Source of the DNA: Astrocystis sublimbata
Lineage: Eukaryota; Ascomycota; Sordariomycetes; Xylariales; Xylariaceae
Reading direction: 5' to 3'
Length of the DNA stretch: 64,000 nt
Assembly: GCA_022453515.1 (NCBI GenBank)
Contig: JAJNNY010000030.1
Location: 124,001 to 188,000, forward strand
Position 1 is the stretch's first letter. Each line of letters opens with the position of its first letter. The notes under the pieces are model-generated. The model did not search any database and had not been told where the DNA came from. It saw only the letters and a program-made list of their open reading frames with translations. The position numbers and the translations under genes were made by a program. Shown piece by piece: positions 43,656 to 57,100 of this stretch.

Positions 43656-44330
43656 CGTAGATAAGTGAGATGTCCTCAACGAAATCCACCAATTATATGC
43701 TCATGGGTCTTTGCTGGAGTCAAAGCGGGGGACAAAAACGTATGCGCAGTCAGTTCTGTGATGCTCTTGTGGCTTTTGGGGAAACTGAAAATTTTGCGTG
43801 GAAGAATAGGCTCATAAATACATGTACATGTTGCCACGTAAGGCGGAATTGGTTGTTGCACTGGATCGCGTCTTCAGCCTGTTTTCGCATGACCTTACAC
43901 CTACGTAAATAGCTTGGGTCTCTCACCGAAATCGACAGCTTCAGGTGCCGAGCTGCGCCCCTCTACAGCATGACATTGCGAGAGGCGCAGATTTCCAGCC
44001 GAAAAAAGAGCCTACAGGGATATTTTTCCACTTCTTCAAAGCTTGGGGGCCATTTGCAGGCTGCTGGGAATCTGCCTCGCCAACTAGTCCTAGAGGTGCT
44101 GTGATCAAACTAGGGGTATATGAATGTAACCCTATCATGAGTAGGAGGCCGCCATAGCGCATCCGCTAGATAATCCTCAGAGATCCCGTCCTACAATACG
44201 AGTAGAAGAACCAAACATTGAAATGGTTCACAATCTCTCGGTTTCGCGAATAGAATTTAACAGCTTCCCCTTTGTCTCGGAGCTGAGGAGTGGAAAAAGC
44301 ATTTCGCGCTGAAAGCGTCCCACCAGTCCA
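43656..44330. promoter_or_regulatory. Divergent spacer of SP4 and kinase gene
   Basis: Must contain both promoters. The half near SP4 is similar to the SP3 upstream region. Short open frames on both strands (43670-43912, 43941-44162) lack paralogues and are not supported as genes. Confidence 0.4.
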
Positions 44331-46761
44331 ATGGATCGTATCGCCCCTCACGCCCGCGCAGAGCCTGGTCGGGCCACAGTGCCACCCTTTGCCAATGCAG
44401 CTCGAAGCCCACCTCAAACTCCGGACGAAGCTCCCTTGGCCTTGGGCAGTAGTCGTTTCACCACAGATACCTGCGAGAGTATTGCTACTACAATAGCCAC
44501 TCGAAACCGTGCAGCTGGCATTTGTCACCAAGGGCATCTCTCGGTGACGACCAAAGCTGGCGTTGACCAATCTGGTCATGACTGTACAAGTAGTCCGCTG
44601 GAGAGCTCGGACGGTAGTGAACTTAGGTATCAAACATCAAGCAATGGGAAAAGTACGATATCTGATACTACAGCCACCACTTATACGGCTGAGCAATCTC
44701 CATCAAGAGTCGTAAGTACTGAATCACAATTCTTTGGAGACTTAGGTAGGAAAGGAAGATAAGTGCTGGTAAACTGATAAGAATCGGCCGGCACCATATG
44801 AGGACGAAAGGCAGGATGATTCCCTACCAGGTGTTGACAAATGGATAGGACAAAGCGATCAAAGCCAGCCACCTGTCGAAGGAGAGCAACTGGATGTTTC
44901 TGATGACGACGTATCTGATTCCGATAGCAATGATCTGGACAATCAGCTCTATACGGCTAGGTTATCAACACCCTCATTGACCAAGGGATTTCTTCCTATT
45001 GGGCAACAACACGACTTAGTCAATCAGCAAACAGTATCTCAAAAGCTGAAAAGGGTACTTTCTACCCGTTACTCAGCCAAAGATATACAAGAATTCACGA
45101 ATCGGATTTGCCAGCGCCCAAAGGTCCAGAACGGAGTTCCAAACACTGTATCCTTCAGAAAGATATTCATAATACTTGTCATGATAGACAAATCAGACAA
45201 AATACCTACCTTCGTCCGCGAAGGAGTCGATGACGAGTATCTACCGCTGATGAAAGACACAGGTCCATCCAGACATGTGATGAAGAGCAATAGCGAGTCT
45301 GATCAGAGATCTTTCACAAGCGATGTCCAAAGGTGTTTCAAGGGCTGGAAAGAGCAACAGAAAGATTATTTTCTGAGGTTACAGTGGTCGGTGCTTGCCC
45401 CTATCTTTGACGAGGGGGGTATAATGACGTACAACATTATGTGTTACATGATCAAAATCAATTGCCGTTTGAGTATCCTGAGTTGGAAGAGGGTGACGCA
45501 GGTCGTTATGGGCAGGTGGCAATGGTGAAAATCCATCATCAACACCACAAGTTTGACAACAAATTTCTCTCAGGTCGCGGTTTCGCGATAAAATCGCTTA
45601 ATAGTCCTGATCGCGAGATCTTTGAGCGTGAGAAGACAATTCTTGGCAAATTTAAGGGTGATAATCAGCACGAAAACATGGTTACCCTTTTGGCGACTTA
45701 CGAATTAACCTACAAAACCACAAACAGATTCGCGCTAATCTTCTACCGGGCAGATGGAAATCTTTTTCATTATTGGCAGGAAACCAATCCTTCCCCTGAA
45801 TTTGTGTATACAAATATTCAATGGGTATCAGAGCAGTGTAAAGGACTCGCCGATGGCTTGTCAAAACTGCATTATCATTTAACATGGCCGCGCAACTTGC
45901 CGCAGAGCAACTCCCTACCAGACGGAGATGAGAAGATTCGACAATACGGTAGACATGGCGACCTCAAGCCGGAGAATATACTTTGTTATCCGAAGCAAGG
46001 CAGCACCAACCCAACTTTGACAATCTGCGACTTTGGCGGCTCGGAGCTCAGGTTTCGCATGACAGGGTCCGGTAACGACGGCCTTGGCACACGGACGTAC
46101 CGTGCCCCCGAAAGCGACGATGAAACGCCACCGGGTCCGAGTGCGGACATATGGTCACTAGGCTGCGTCTATCTAGAGTTTGTCGCTTGGATCCTCGGAG
46201 GTGCCGAACTTGTCAAGGATTTCGTCGAGAGAAGATTATTAGATCATGAATCCCGGTTTGTCATGGGGGTAGACACGTTCTTTAAAACCAATCCAGGTGG
46301 AGAGAGGTTCGTCAAGAAACCTGTAATTGAGGTATGTTAAACACCAATTGATAGCTGGGAGGGTTATCCTTGCAACATGCTCACCAAAAGATGTCTAGTT
46401 CATTGACGAAGCACACTCTAATCCCCGCTGTACACAATATCTGCACGATTTTCTAGATATCATTGAGGGGGAAATGTTGGTCGTTGAACCGAAAGAGCGT
46501 ATAAAGTGCCGTTCACTCCACCATACGCTGAACACAATGTTTGAGAAATGCCAGAGTGGAGAAGACTACGCGATGAAGGCATCACCGAGGCCGGAGACAC
46601 CCACTGTCCCCCACGTCGGGCCATCTATAGTGACCAGTCCGCGCCATATAAGACGATCTGAAGCCTCGCGCGGAGTTTCTGAGCAGGAGAAGTCCGAGTC
46701 GCACCCTCAATCGCTGCGCCACAATAAATACCTGTGGGAGAAGAGCCACACGACGAAATGA
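44331..46761 (+). CDS. Fungal Ser/Thr protein kinase with long N-terminal region (frameshift in G run)
   Basis: Exons 44331-44711, 44782-46331 and 46399-46761, about 764 aa if one base is restored. Residues 1-200 are disordered, Ser/Thr-rich then acidic (DVSDDDVSDSDSNDLD). About 200-375 is a conserved helical pre-kinase region ending WSVLAPIFDEGG..QHY..LPFEY, shared with the kinase-HET gene downstream. Kinase motifs: Lys in GFAIKSL (about 398), HGDLKPEN (about 519-526, HGD replacing HRD), CDFGG (544-546), APE in TYRAPES (569-571), DIWSLGCV. The frame changes at a run of six G (45414-45419); seven G would restore it, and the conserved QHY..LPF lies directly after. All other parts are open, so this is a sequencing slip or a fresh mutation. 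Such kinases are frequent in ascomycete accessory genomes; substrates unknown. Convergent with the kinase-HET gene. Confidence 0.78.
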
Positions 46762-47029
46762 GAGGTGATGCGGGCTCCGCTTGTTAGGCTATGTGATCGG
46801 CGTCATTTGATACCCATATCGTTGGAAGATTTGCTTTCCAAATTTGTTTTTTTAATTAGATGGAGGTTATTCGTCGGAAAATCTATAGCGAATGCATCTG
46901 GCGCGGCTACTATTATTTCAGTCGCTACTATGGGCAAAATTTACATGAGAAACTCGAAATCAGAATTCATCCCGTAAGCCTAGTAATGACCTGACGTAAT
47001 GATAATAAGATGAAGTGATATCCAGAGCG

Positions 47030-50000
47030 TCATTGGATCATGCTTCTTATTCCAGGGGTGTCTCGAGCAATGAACCTTCCCAGCATGAACCCAGCTCCAA
47101 CCCGTTCGAAATAATTGCCATCGCCAGAATTGTTATTGAGTGGCTCTACAAGTAAGACATAGTAGGTCTTTTTGGCGTCTTCTTGGCGTTCCTTTGACCT
47201 AGCGACAACCACACACCGAACTTTTCTAGTAACGTCATCAGCTCGCGATCGATCAGTGTCGTAAATAAACTTGAAATCTTGAGTGTGTGACCCAGCGACG
47301 TTGTAGTCCCGTACTGTTACTTTGAGCGCCAGTTTAGCACCGTCGGCGAGTGACCCGTCTGATCCAGTCCAAGGGGGCTGTATATCGTTCGTTTCCCAGT
47401 CTGTCTTATCGAACGGCGGGGCGAGGTAGTCAATCCCTCCTTGGTAGGCCATCCATGACCAAGTAGGCACAGTTACATTGCGTCCAGGGGGGAATGGAAT
47501 ACGGTATAGCCAGGGTATATTGGCATCAGCTGATTCCTCGGATCGCCGCCATAGAAGGCTTCGGTGGAACAACCCATTCCCCTGACCATCATCAAAGATT
47601 CCATAGCCCCCTTGGGTCTTGTAGGCGCTCTGTAGCCGGTTCTCTAGGCCCTTGATAGCGAAAGGCTTGTCCTGTATATGTGTAAATGCTAGACGCGAGT
47701 ACTGTCTATACAGTTCTTGGAAATAAACGATCTTGAGACCACGTTTGGAGTTCATAGCCTTACTTGGGAATCTAGGATCACCCAGGAAGTCTACCATGTT
47801 ACTAAGTAAATGATTAGTTAGTGGTTCATGATCTATGTGAAGTGAACGGCTCTTCTTCGTCTTGCCCAGTCTCTTTCGTATTACTTACTGATGCATCTTG
47901 GTGAGAGATTGCGTTCTTATACCATTCCCACACTCGAAATACGTTTGTTCCTTCGTGAAGTAGATGGTTCTTCGGGCCAGCGCCCTCTCCTGCAGTACCC
48001 AGCCTCTTTGATTCAGAGAGCCTTCAAGGACATGCTTAGAGAAGTCATCTATCCATTCGCAAATGTAAAAAGGCTGCTCGTTTCCTCTCTGAATAGTCAG
48101 GTACTTCCTTGGACTGAGTGGTTTGAGGAATCCATCATGCTGGTCGGTTGCTCGGCTAGCTGCTAGAACACAGTGCGCGCTACTGAACACAGTTTCCATA
48201 TGTTGTGACTCCTCTTCGAAGTCTCCGTCATCGCCTTGGAGTATGCAAAGCGAGTCTATCCAAAGATAACGGACGTGGATTGATCTCGTAGTGACCACTG
48301 CGTCCCGAAACGTAGCCGGCAGTTCCTCCTCAGGGATTCGACATTTGAACGCAGCTAGCTCACGCCCCTGTCCGCTCCGGTCATTTCGAAGAGTACAGAA
48401 TGGTGGGTGTTCGTCGTTATTGCCCCAAGGATGAGAAAGAGCAACGTATCTCTCATTGCGTAGTGTAGTCTCATGTGTTTCTATGAGTCGCAGTTCTGGC
48501 GATTCCGCTGTCCCAACATCGATCAAGCGTGTAGGTAGCGGGTTGTCTCCCATCACACAGCAGTCAGGGTGAGAGTCGTCACAATCTTGCAGCCAAAGTT
48601 CGATCAACTGGAAGAACTCCATCGTGCCAGGCTCGAATAGCTCTGGAAGACCAAGTTGGATTATAGTTGGCGGTTTTAGCTCTAATACGAATAGTTTAGC
48701 CACAACAACGTACCCTAGCCATGAGGCGCAAAGATCAAAACTCACCAGAACTTCTGAGTATTGAAAGGACAGGTAGTGAGCGGCTACCTGGTAGTTTCAT
48801 TGTAGATCCGTCACGTTCGAAACGAATTGTAGGGCTCTTCGGGTTCTCGCCATTTCTGTGAATAGTCCATAGCATATGACATAAACCACAATCCCTTGAT
48901 CGTCTGCATAGGTCCGCGGTTCTATCCGAAAAGGAAAAGCCCCCTCTCCAAAAGTTGTATTGCTTGCAAGTGCTGCAGAGGGTAGCAGTTGTTGACTCTC
49001 TTAGCTTGAATGCTTTAACGCCTAGTCGAGTTAAAACTTTGTCCGCAAAAGTCTCGTCAACTGGAAATTGCCATTGATCAAGAGGAGGCAGGCTGTAATC
49101 AGGGTTTGTGATCCTTACATTGCTAGATCTTCCATTCGCCTCCATTTTCGGGTTCAAAAGCCCCGAAGCTTCATTGCTGTGTCTCCTTGTGTTGTCTGTC
49201 AATATGAGTTTTCTCGTGCCAGGTTCCAAAACGCTTTCACGTGAGTTTCCGGTGAATGTGTAGTTCTCTTGGACGAGCTTGTCCACTATCGCCTTCAGAG
49301 AATCTCTTAGTGTCTCGGCAGTAGCCCGATAGTGGCGTCTCTCATTGTTCTCATGAGGCATCCTCAAAACTGGCCCTGCAGACAATATTTTGCCAATTGC
49401 ACTTGGACGGCGAGGCGGCAAGTCCACAACCAGGAGCTTTTCCTTTACCAAATTGAGGAGGTCAGCCAACGCCGAATTTCCTTTGCATTCCGGGTCGTGT
49501 TTCTGTATGTGATCTATCCAACTGCTTGCAACTCTATGCACATCAATTTTGGTGCCTGGTCCATCGTCACTCTGAAGTTTTTCGAAGTAATGGAAAGCGG
49601 ATTGGTTTGAATCGCCTAGTTCATCGTATAGTTTATCGATCATGGTATGGCCATAGAGTAACCATATGACGAACTCAAATATGATGCATCCCATCGACCA
49701 GATATCGTAGAGACGAGATAACGCTTGTAAGCCTTCGGCTTCCGGTGCTTGGTAGATATAGGTGCTTCTCTAGAATGAGGAGCCATCAGCAAAACAACAA
49801 ATTCTGCTAGGTGGGGACCCTTGATTTCAATGTTTGCTTACTCTTGTTTCAGTTGGGGCCGAGCGGTCTTGTGTTTGTATAACGTGGTGTTTCGTAAGAC
49901 CCATATCAGCTATTTTCAATGTGCCAACTTTCTTTGATGTGGCGGCATTCATATCGCGTGTTTCCAGGAACCTGAGGATATTATCTGGCTTTAAGTCACC

Positions 50001-51111
50001 ATGACGAATGCTGTGGCCATCTACGTCGGGTAAGGGCTGCCCTTCAACATTGATTTCGGGCCCAGATATGGTACTAGGCGCGTCTCCCGTCTGGTTCGAT
50101 GGGCTTCCTGCGTAGTTGTGCATGCGATACAAAGCATCGGCCAGTCCGTAAATCTGTCGGACTGACTCATCAATGAGGTCTCTTGAAGGGGCCTGCTTGG
50201 GTGTTTTCTTCCAGAAGTCCCGAAGACTGTCACCATTTGCCCAAGGGAACATAAAGTACCGATTGTTACCCTTGCGTATGGCCGCCAGACATTCTATGAT
50301 GTTTTCGTGGCCGATGTTCTTCATGTCATTGAGAGATCGAGCTTCTCTTTCTCAATCAGCGTTTATTCTATTCCTATCATTCTCGTTGTTTGTTCCTCGG
50401 TTGAGAAGGATCTCTTTGATTGCAACCTGTCGTGAAAGTGAGCAAGGACGTAATCACGTATACTCCAATCAGACTCACATCAGTACAGTTATGAGATTGA
50501 TGAGCGCGATGCACCTGAAACTTGAGAACACGGCCAAATGCACCCTCTTTGATGCTTTGATCATATCGCTCAATGAACGGAAATATGGTGTTTTCATGCA
50601 AATCGAAATGATACTGAGTCAGGGAAAACACTGGAGCCAGAAATTTCCATTGAGTGTCGTAAAATTTGCCGTGTTTCATTTGACTTCCGAGACTGCCTTT
50701 TTTGCTGCGATTCTGTGGACGATTCCACATTGATGACAGAAATTGTGGTTCTGTGCTTGTGACCTCACTGCTGTCCGGGTTTGGAATTGGGAGACAATCA
50801 TCAGTGAAGTGAATCCTATGGAGCACTTCCAATGGTATTATAGCCTCTTTGATTGGGTTATTATCCATCATGATGGCGAAGATTTTTCTGGCCTTTGTGG
50901 ATATCCATAGGATGAGGTCCTTCCAGAGGCCTTCGTTTCTGGGATCAAGCTCCTCGAACTCCTTACTGATGGCGCTTATCGTCAGGTACTTGTCAAAATC
51001 ATCTTGAGGGCAAAATTTGGTGACAGTGCCCTCGAATTTGCTGTCGACATATGCACTGTAGAGGATTTCTTGGAGTCCGTCATCATCCTCGATGATAACC
51101 TCGTCCTCCAT
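47030..51111 (-). CDS. Protein kinase - HET domain fusion protein (in-frame TGA)
   Basis: Five exons on the minus strand, 51111-50479, 50426-49842, 49769-48746, 48681-47889 and 47801-47030, giving 1268 codons. Residues 1-211 are the pre-kinase region (FLAPVFSLTQYHF, FPFIERYD). The kinase has VAIKEI (K215), HGDLKPDN (353-360), ADMGL where DFG is usual (D385) and YQAPEAEG. About 640-760 holds a Cys-rich stretch (LCSTCKQYNFW, CGLCHMLW), typical ahead of HET domains. HET motifs: RYVALSHPWG (825-834), YLWIDSLCILQ (886-896), RGWVLQERALA (973-983). HET domains trigger cell death in heterokaryon incompatibility. Codon 236 is TGA (50354-50352), just after VAIK, with EREARSLNDM continuing in frame. Exons after it are fully open, so the stop is recent, a sequence error, or the locus is a young pseudogene. 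Intron phases across the kinase-HET junction show one continuous gene. Confidence 0.8.
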
Positions 51112-54100
51112 GAGGGTCTTATTTGAGCGAGAAAGAGCACAAAATAATCCAAGAGAGGACAAACGGTAATTCTTGAAGAATGATAATTACCAGTGACCTA
51201 GACTTCATGCCTATTCATAGGAAACACGTTGAATAATGCCAAGTGCTTCAAGATACTGACGACGGTCCACATTTTATATGTTTGGTAGGCCACTCCCAGC
51301 ACGCCAAGTTAAGTGCGCCCGATATCGTGGGAGCGCAGAGCCGCATGTTCGCCAACAATTGCCCCGCCGACTCGTGGGCGCGTCTCCATGTACAACACAA
51401 AAAGCCATCGCATGTCACCTTGTTGCTGCAAGTCTTGCGCTTCGATTGATGGCTAGATTCATTTGAGACCAATGATGGGGTCGAGGCACGAAAAGGCGGG
51501 TGTGATTCAACATGCATGAAGTGCTTGCATGATCTCATACCCGCCATCTCAACCACCATGATAACGAAAACTGGTGCGCGACCTGAGATCAGATGGATAT
51601 CCTCGAGGCGAAACCTACAATGAATGTGACAGTCTGACCAGGAATTCTGTGGACAACCAGACTATGAGGTACCTCATTTATCTAATGTTTATCTTAAGTG
51701 TGTGACAATCTTTTATGGCTTCGCCGAGTCTCATTCAGAATGTGGGATTCGGTCTGGGTCGTACTGGACTCGCTTCAGCCCATTACACTGCTGCATTACA
51801 TGCAAGCACATCGACAAAACGATTGACCATTGGACCAGCCAAAGATGCGGGGAACATGTTTGCAGCTGAGAAAAAGAAAACGAACGACGCATCCTCTTCT
51901 GGAAATAGCGTAGAATGAACATCTCGGCTGCATTCGCCCACACCTCTGCAGACTCCCCTATCGAGCCTATCTCGCGTATGACACAAGGATATGGTTGCCT
52001 TCTTTGCCTTACTTACCAGGTTGTCGATCGTCGGTCCATCACTAGATGCGTTGTGACGAAAAAGTCCGACAAAGTAACATCGGGATCTGCTATACTTCAA
52101 TTGGAAGGCGAGACGGACTACGCTAACGCGCATATAGTAGATCGGGTCATACCGACCCCTGACAAGCCTGGGGCCCTTGGTTCAACCTCCCCCTCCGCTT
52201 CTTTTTCCTTTCACTCCAGCCGTATCGTGCCGTATCGTGCTGTATCGTGCTGGACATGAATTGATGATATGCTCCGATGAAGCTGGATACACTCATCCAA
52301 GCAAGTGAAAACTTCCAAACGAAGCTTTGTCTCGCAAATTGGCTATTATAGCTTATTCTATAGCGTAAGCATAACGCCGGTTCCTGTATGAAAGCCCTTC
52401 CCTTCACGTCCCCTTTTCAAATGCAAACTGGCGGCATTTTGAATAGGAGGCGCTTCCGATGCAGCCAACACCCGATGCGACTCGCCATCAATACCTATAG
52501 GATTCAATTGTACAGACCCATGTACCACGCCTGCCCTGTCATCCATAACGTATCACTAGGGGTGGTTGGTATTGCTGGAGCAGACAATCGGACTGACGAT
52601 GATCAGAGGTTAAAGAGCAAGTTAATTATTGATTAACTTGTTTACCAACAGCCTTGTTGTGGCCTTGAGTTTCTTACACACTGTCGTTGACGGCGCTCAG
52701 CAATTAAGTGATGCTTCATACGGGGCCTGATTATCGCTTTCTCCTACCGAAGTCTACTATACATCATAACGCTCGCATTTCAATATGTTTAGCGGTAGCC
52801 CACACTACGGACTGATTAGAGCCCAAGCTATTCCAATGATTGGATTTAAAGTAGGCGAGATCCTGACATGGGAGAGTCTCCCAGAATTACATGCTGCTGA
52901 CAGCAGGTGTGGGAGGATTTAGCGGTTCAGTGTATAAGCCTGTAATTGATCAACACCATATCAAGCAGCGGTCTGGTACAGCCTCGAGCCTCAAGCCAAC
53001 GCATTCAGTAGATGCTCCATAGCAGTAGGAAGGGTTATTGATAAAGGCCAACACATGCCTCTAGCGGCCTATCGCATTGGCTTCATGATGTGCCTGTAAT
53101 GATCCATGACACACTTAAGTGGTGCAGTGCTCGTCCTGGATACAGCCTGATCACACAAACGATTGATTGGTAGACGAAGGAATATAGAATTGTGCATCGG
53201 ATAGGAGGACACGGGATCTCTCAAGATATTGGATACTGAGGTTGTCGGCATATGGCTACCCTATAGTCATCCTGCGTGATCGGAATGGTGATTTAAGGAC
53301 TAAAACTCTCCCACTTCGTTGAAGAGCCTCATGAAACAATTCAATTCATCTGATCCTTCAGCTGATGCTTGATTGCTCACTATACACTTGGGTTTCTTCA
53401 TCCTTCTGGTGTTACGCACGTTGACAGGGTATGCAATTACCTCGAACACACGGCATAAAAGCCAACTGACTGGTATGTTGAGAGACGGCGAATTGGTCAA
53501 TGAGCTAGGTAGACGTGTCATAAAATGAATAGTCATGCCGAAAATCGAGATCAATATGCGCCCGTGCCGAATACAGGTCGTGGACATGAAGCTCTCTGTG
53601 CGGACACTTTAGCTATATTGTCTGTCTTCTCCCCAACGAGGCATGAATAGTCGCCATTGCTGCACGAGATATAGCTTGCAATTGAACAATGGATCTTTAA
53701 TTGATGAGGAAATTGTTATTCAAGAGATACAAAGGTGACATACTAAGGTATTGCTCTAGTAGAAGCACCTCACAAGTGCCTTCAAACTGCTAAAACCTGG
53801 TCACATATTGAATGTCTGCGACTCATCTTAAGTATGAGAAACCGGGGAGGTCGACGAGAGGGTATCGATAGTCGGTCTAAGTGCGCAACGCTGCATACAA
53901 CATCAACACTATCTCAACGATGCTAAGGACTCATGAAGACGACACATGATGGGCATGTATAGGAAGTGCGTATGAAGCTCACAGCGCCTGTGTTCCGATG
54001 GTAACCAATCCATTTTCGTGCCCATACACTCCCCTTCTCACATCGGCGAGATCTCATCTTGAGAGCAAAGGCTCTATGATAAGTCATCCTCCAGTATGGG

Positions 54101-57100
54101 ACGTGCTTCAGTACGAGTCGCATTTGCGCTATGCGCCACAAGTCCACGTATATCAAAACTCACTAAAACCACCAACCTCGTCAGGGTCACATTTCCATTC
54201 AGCCTTTGGCGTTTTGTCTCAGGAAAAGGACTGTTACTTTGCATACGAGGTGGAATGTATATAATTCCGATTGAATGAACTGAGCCTTTGGCGTCCTCAG
54301 TGATGCTGCACAACAGTCAGGGATATCTACTAGGCGAGGGTGCTGACTTCGACAAGGAGTTGACCCCTCATCTGAACCTCATCAAGCCCAGGAGGTTGAC
54401 ACTGGGAGTTGAGTACTTCATATGCCTCGTGTTAAACCAGCGATGTAAAGATTGGCTGGGAAGGATGCACTTCTTCTCTATCAACCTGCACCAGAAACAA
54501 TAAATCCCAAGGATATATCGTTTTCGCAAGTCATCCCGTACATCGGGAGGCCACTTTGCCAGGCAACCAATATAATAAATGGCCTAAGAAAGCCTGCGGC
54601 AAGTCGAGTGCGTAATGCAATCCTAGGTAGGGGCCACAATGCGTCGGGCGTTTGGGGGCGAAGTGGCGGTCAAGTCAGTCATCAATCGGCATGCTTCCCA
54701 TTCGTATGATGGACGGGCAGCTTCCCGTATCGTGGCTACGATGTTGGTGGTGGGAGGGAGGGGAGGGGGGGCAACCTATCAAAGGGTTTGATAAACGGAA
54801 TGCAGCATTAATTGCGCCCAATGATTTCACCACGGCACCAGCAGCAGGCAGGCAGGCTACTGTGCTGTACCTGTACCGTACCGGTGCGAAGCTGCAGTTG
54901 CAGAAAAGCAGGTCAGCTGGACGGACCAACGATAGATGGACAAACAGACACGGTGACGGGATTGATTGAATAATTGCGTGGCGCGAGATGACTGACTGAG
55001 AGGGGGAAACGAAAAGATATCAACAGGGTTCGGAGTAGGAATCATGCTGATTCAGATCCGCAGTCATGATGCACCCCCATTGTCGTTTAACAACATCTAT
55101 AGCATGAGGAATATTGCTAATTCCAAGCAGTTCCTGCGCCGCAGGTAGGTACTTAGCCCGCTTAGGTAGCATGCGAGTCAACTTCAACAAGCGGCAAGCC
55201 CCGCCCACACTCGTGCAGTTAGCCTTGGGGATTGGACTCGTTAGAGAACAGTGAACATTCATGTAGGTTACGACAACTCATGGTTAACATGCGTGGAGTA
55301 GTGGGGGGGGGATGGGTGTGTGGCTGCTTTCAGCCGGATGGTACCGTCGAACGAAAAGACCCATCTATCTATTGCCAGGGAGCGGCAATTTCACATGCCG
55401 AGGGCGACTACGAGGGAGTTACGTAGGTTTTCTCTAGGCAGATATATTTTTACCTGTTTCAATGAAAGCAAGCATATCCAGAATCTACTGGAATCTGAGT
55501 CGTGCTTTACATCTACTTCAGATGGAGGATTGGTTTTGGAGGTCTAGCGCAGCGTCACGTGGAGGTCATTGATGCATCCCTGGCTACTTTTTCTGGAATA
55601 TAGCCAATACTGGCGTGGGCCACAAAAAGCCAGATTGTCGTCGGCGAACACGGGCTTGCAGCGTCGCGGTAGGAAGAGCCCGATGGAACGAACCAGGACA
55701 GCGAGCCATTAGATAGATCGGGGTTGCTGCTGAAGGCGAGGGAAGTGGTGCCGAGAGAAATCGATTTTTCTTTTACGCCCGCTATCCCAATCTGGATATC
55801 CCAACAACTCGGAGTCTGGTCCTGTCTGTAATTTCAGCCTCTAATCTACAAAGGGAGGTTGATGCAGTTGTTAGTCAAGTCTTGTTGGCGTTGGCCACCA
55901 TGCTTTCGTAGATGTAGCCAATTGTACATCATTATGCCATGTTCCATTTCGTCTTTTGAATCAGGCGCTTTCGGGCGTACGCCAAGTGTGATCTACATGT
56001 AGGACCCTAAAAGATATAAGTATCAGTATCATGATATGGTATGGTAGTAACGTGAGTGAATCACGTTTCGAGGGTGGCTGGCTCGGCTGGCAGTGGGCAC
56101 CGACCGTTCTTGGTACCTGAACAACCACCAAGCAGATGTTATTTTTCATTTCATGAGCTTCGTTTCACTCCCGGATCGATATTGGTGGGAGATTTACCTA
56201 GGGCCTGCTTTGATTAAGCCTGACGTAGGGCGGTATGCGCTTCGTATTGTTCAGAAAATCCGATACACGAGACTTCGCAGATTGATTTCAGTAGGCATCC
56301 GCTCCAGATGGCATGGTGCTGCTGCGGCCTGCTAATCAGACGGACTGCGATTGGTATGGTATGGTCAGATATGGCTTGGTTGTGATAGTGACAGAGTGGA
56401 AATTGCTGGTTGGCTCATGGCTCGCCGAGAAGACTTGCTAGCGCGTGGGTTTGCGAATCTTGCCCAGGAATTTATAATACACTGCAGTAGAGAATTGCAC
56501 ATTATCATTACTCATAACGTCAGTGATGTGTTGGGCGGGCATCCTAAATCCTGAATCCGAAACAACCGCTCTGCGCAAAGCTGCATACATGACAGGTGAT
56601 TGGCCGCCAAGGTCCTGCAGTAATTGATCACCAGCGCTGCCATTTCCATGTACGAGTAGCACTGCGCAAATTTACAGTGGTCTGCGCATACATTTCGAAG
56701 AGGGATAGGCAGACTAAGCCAGCCCCACGCCGTTACGAATCATCGCCAGGTAACGGGCAGATGCTTGGGAGGGGCGATTGGCATGTTGACTGACTTGCAC
56801 GAAAAATGAAGGCGACAGAGCCGATCGTCGTTGGCCGCGGAACGGTGAGCGTAATAAACTGACCCCAACACGAGAGGTCTGGATTGCTAGCGAGACGGGC
56901 CGTGCTGGTCACATTTTCGTCTAAAGGATGAGGGCGTCTCACCTTGCGATTCGACCTAGATAACTCATGTGTTGGGGCACACACACATGTGGAAGACGCC
57001 GAAGTAGGTAGGTAGGTATCATGGTTCCGCGAATCACGCCCAATTTGGACATTTTTGTGTGCACTGCGGCGTTTGATCATGCGCTTATTGAAGTGTCGTC

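Noticed and set aside
44166..44633. 155-codon minus-strand frame opposite kinase exon 1
   Set aside because: Plus-strand exon 1 joins in frame through a GTAAGT intron to the conserved kinase region; no support for an antisense gene.
45405..45480. A hidden intron to explain the kinase frame change
   Set aside because: The GTATAATG donor with available AG acceptors gives a stop or removes the conserved QHY..LPF; a missing G in the G run is simpler.
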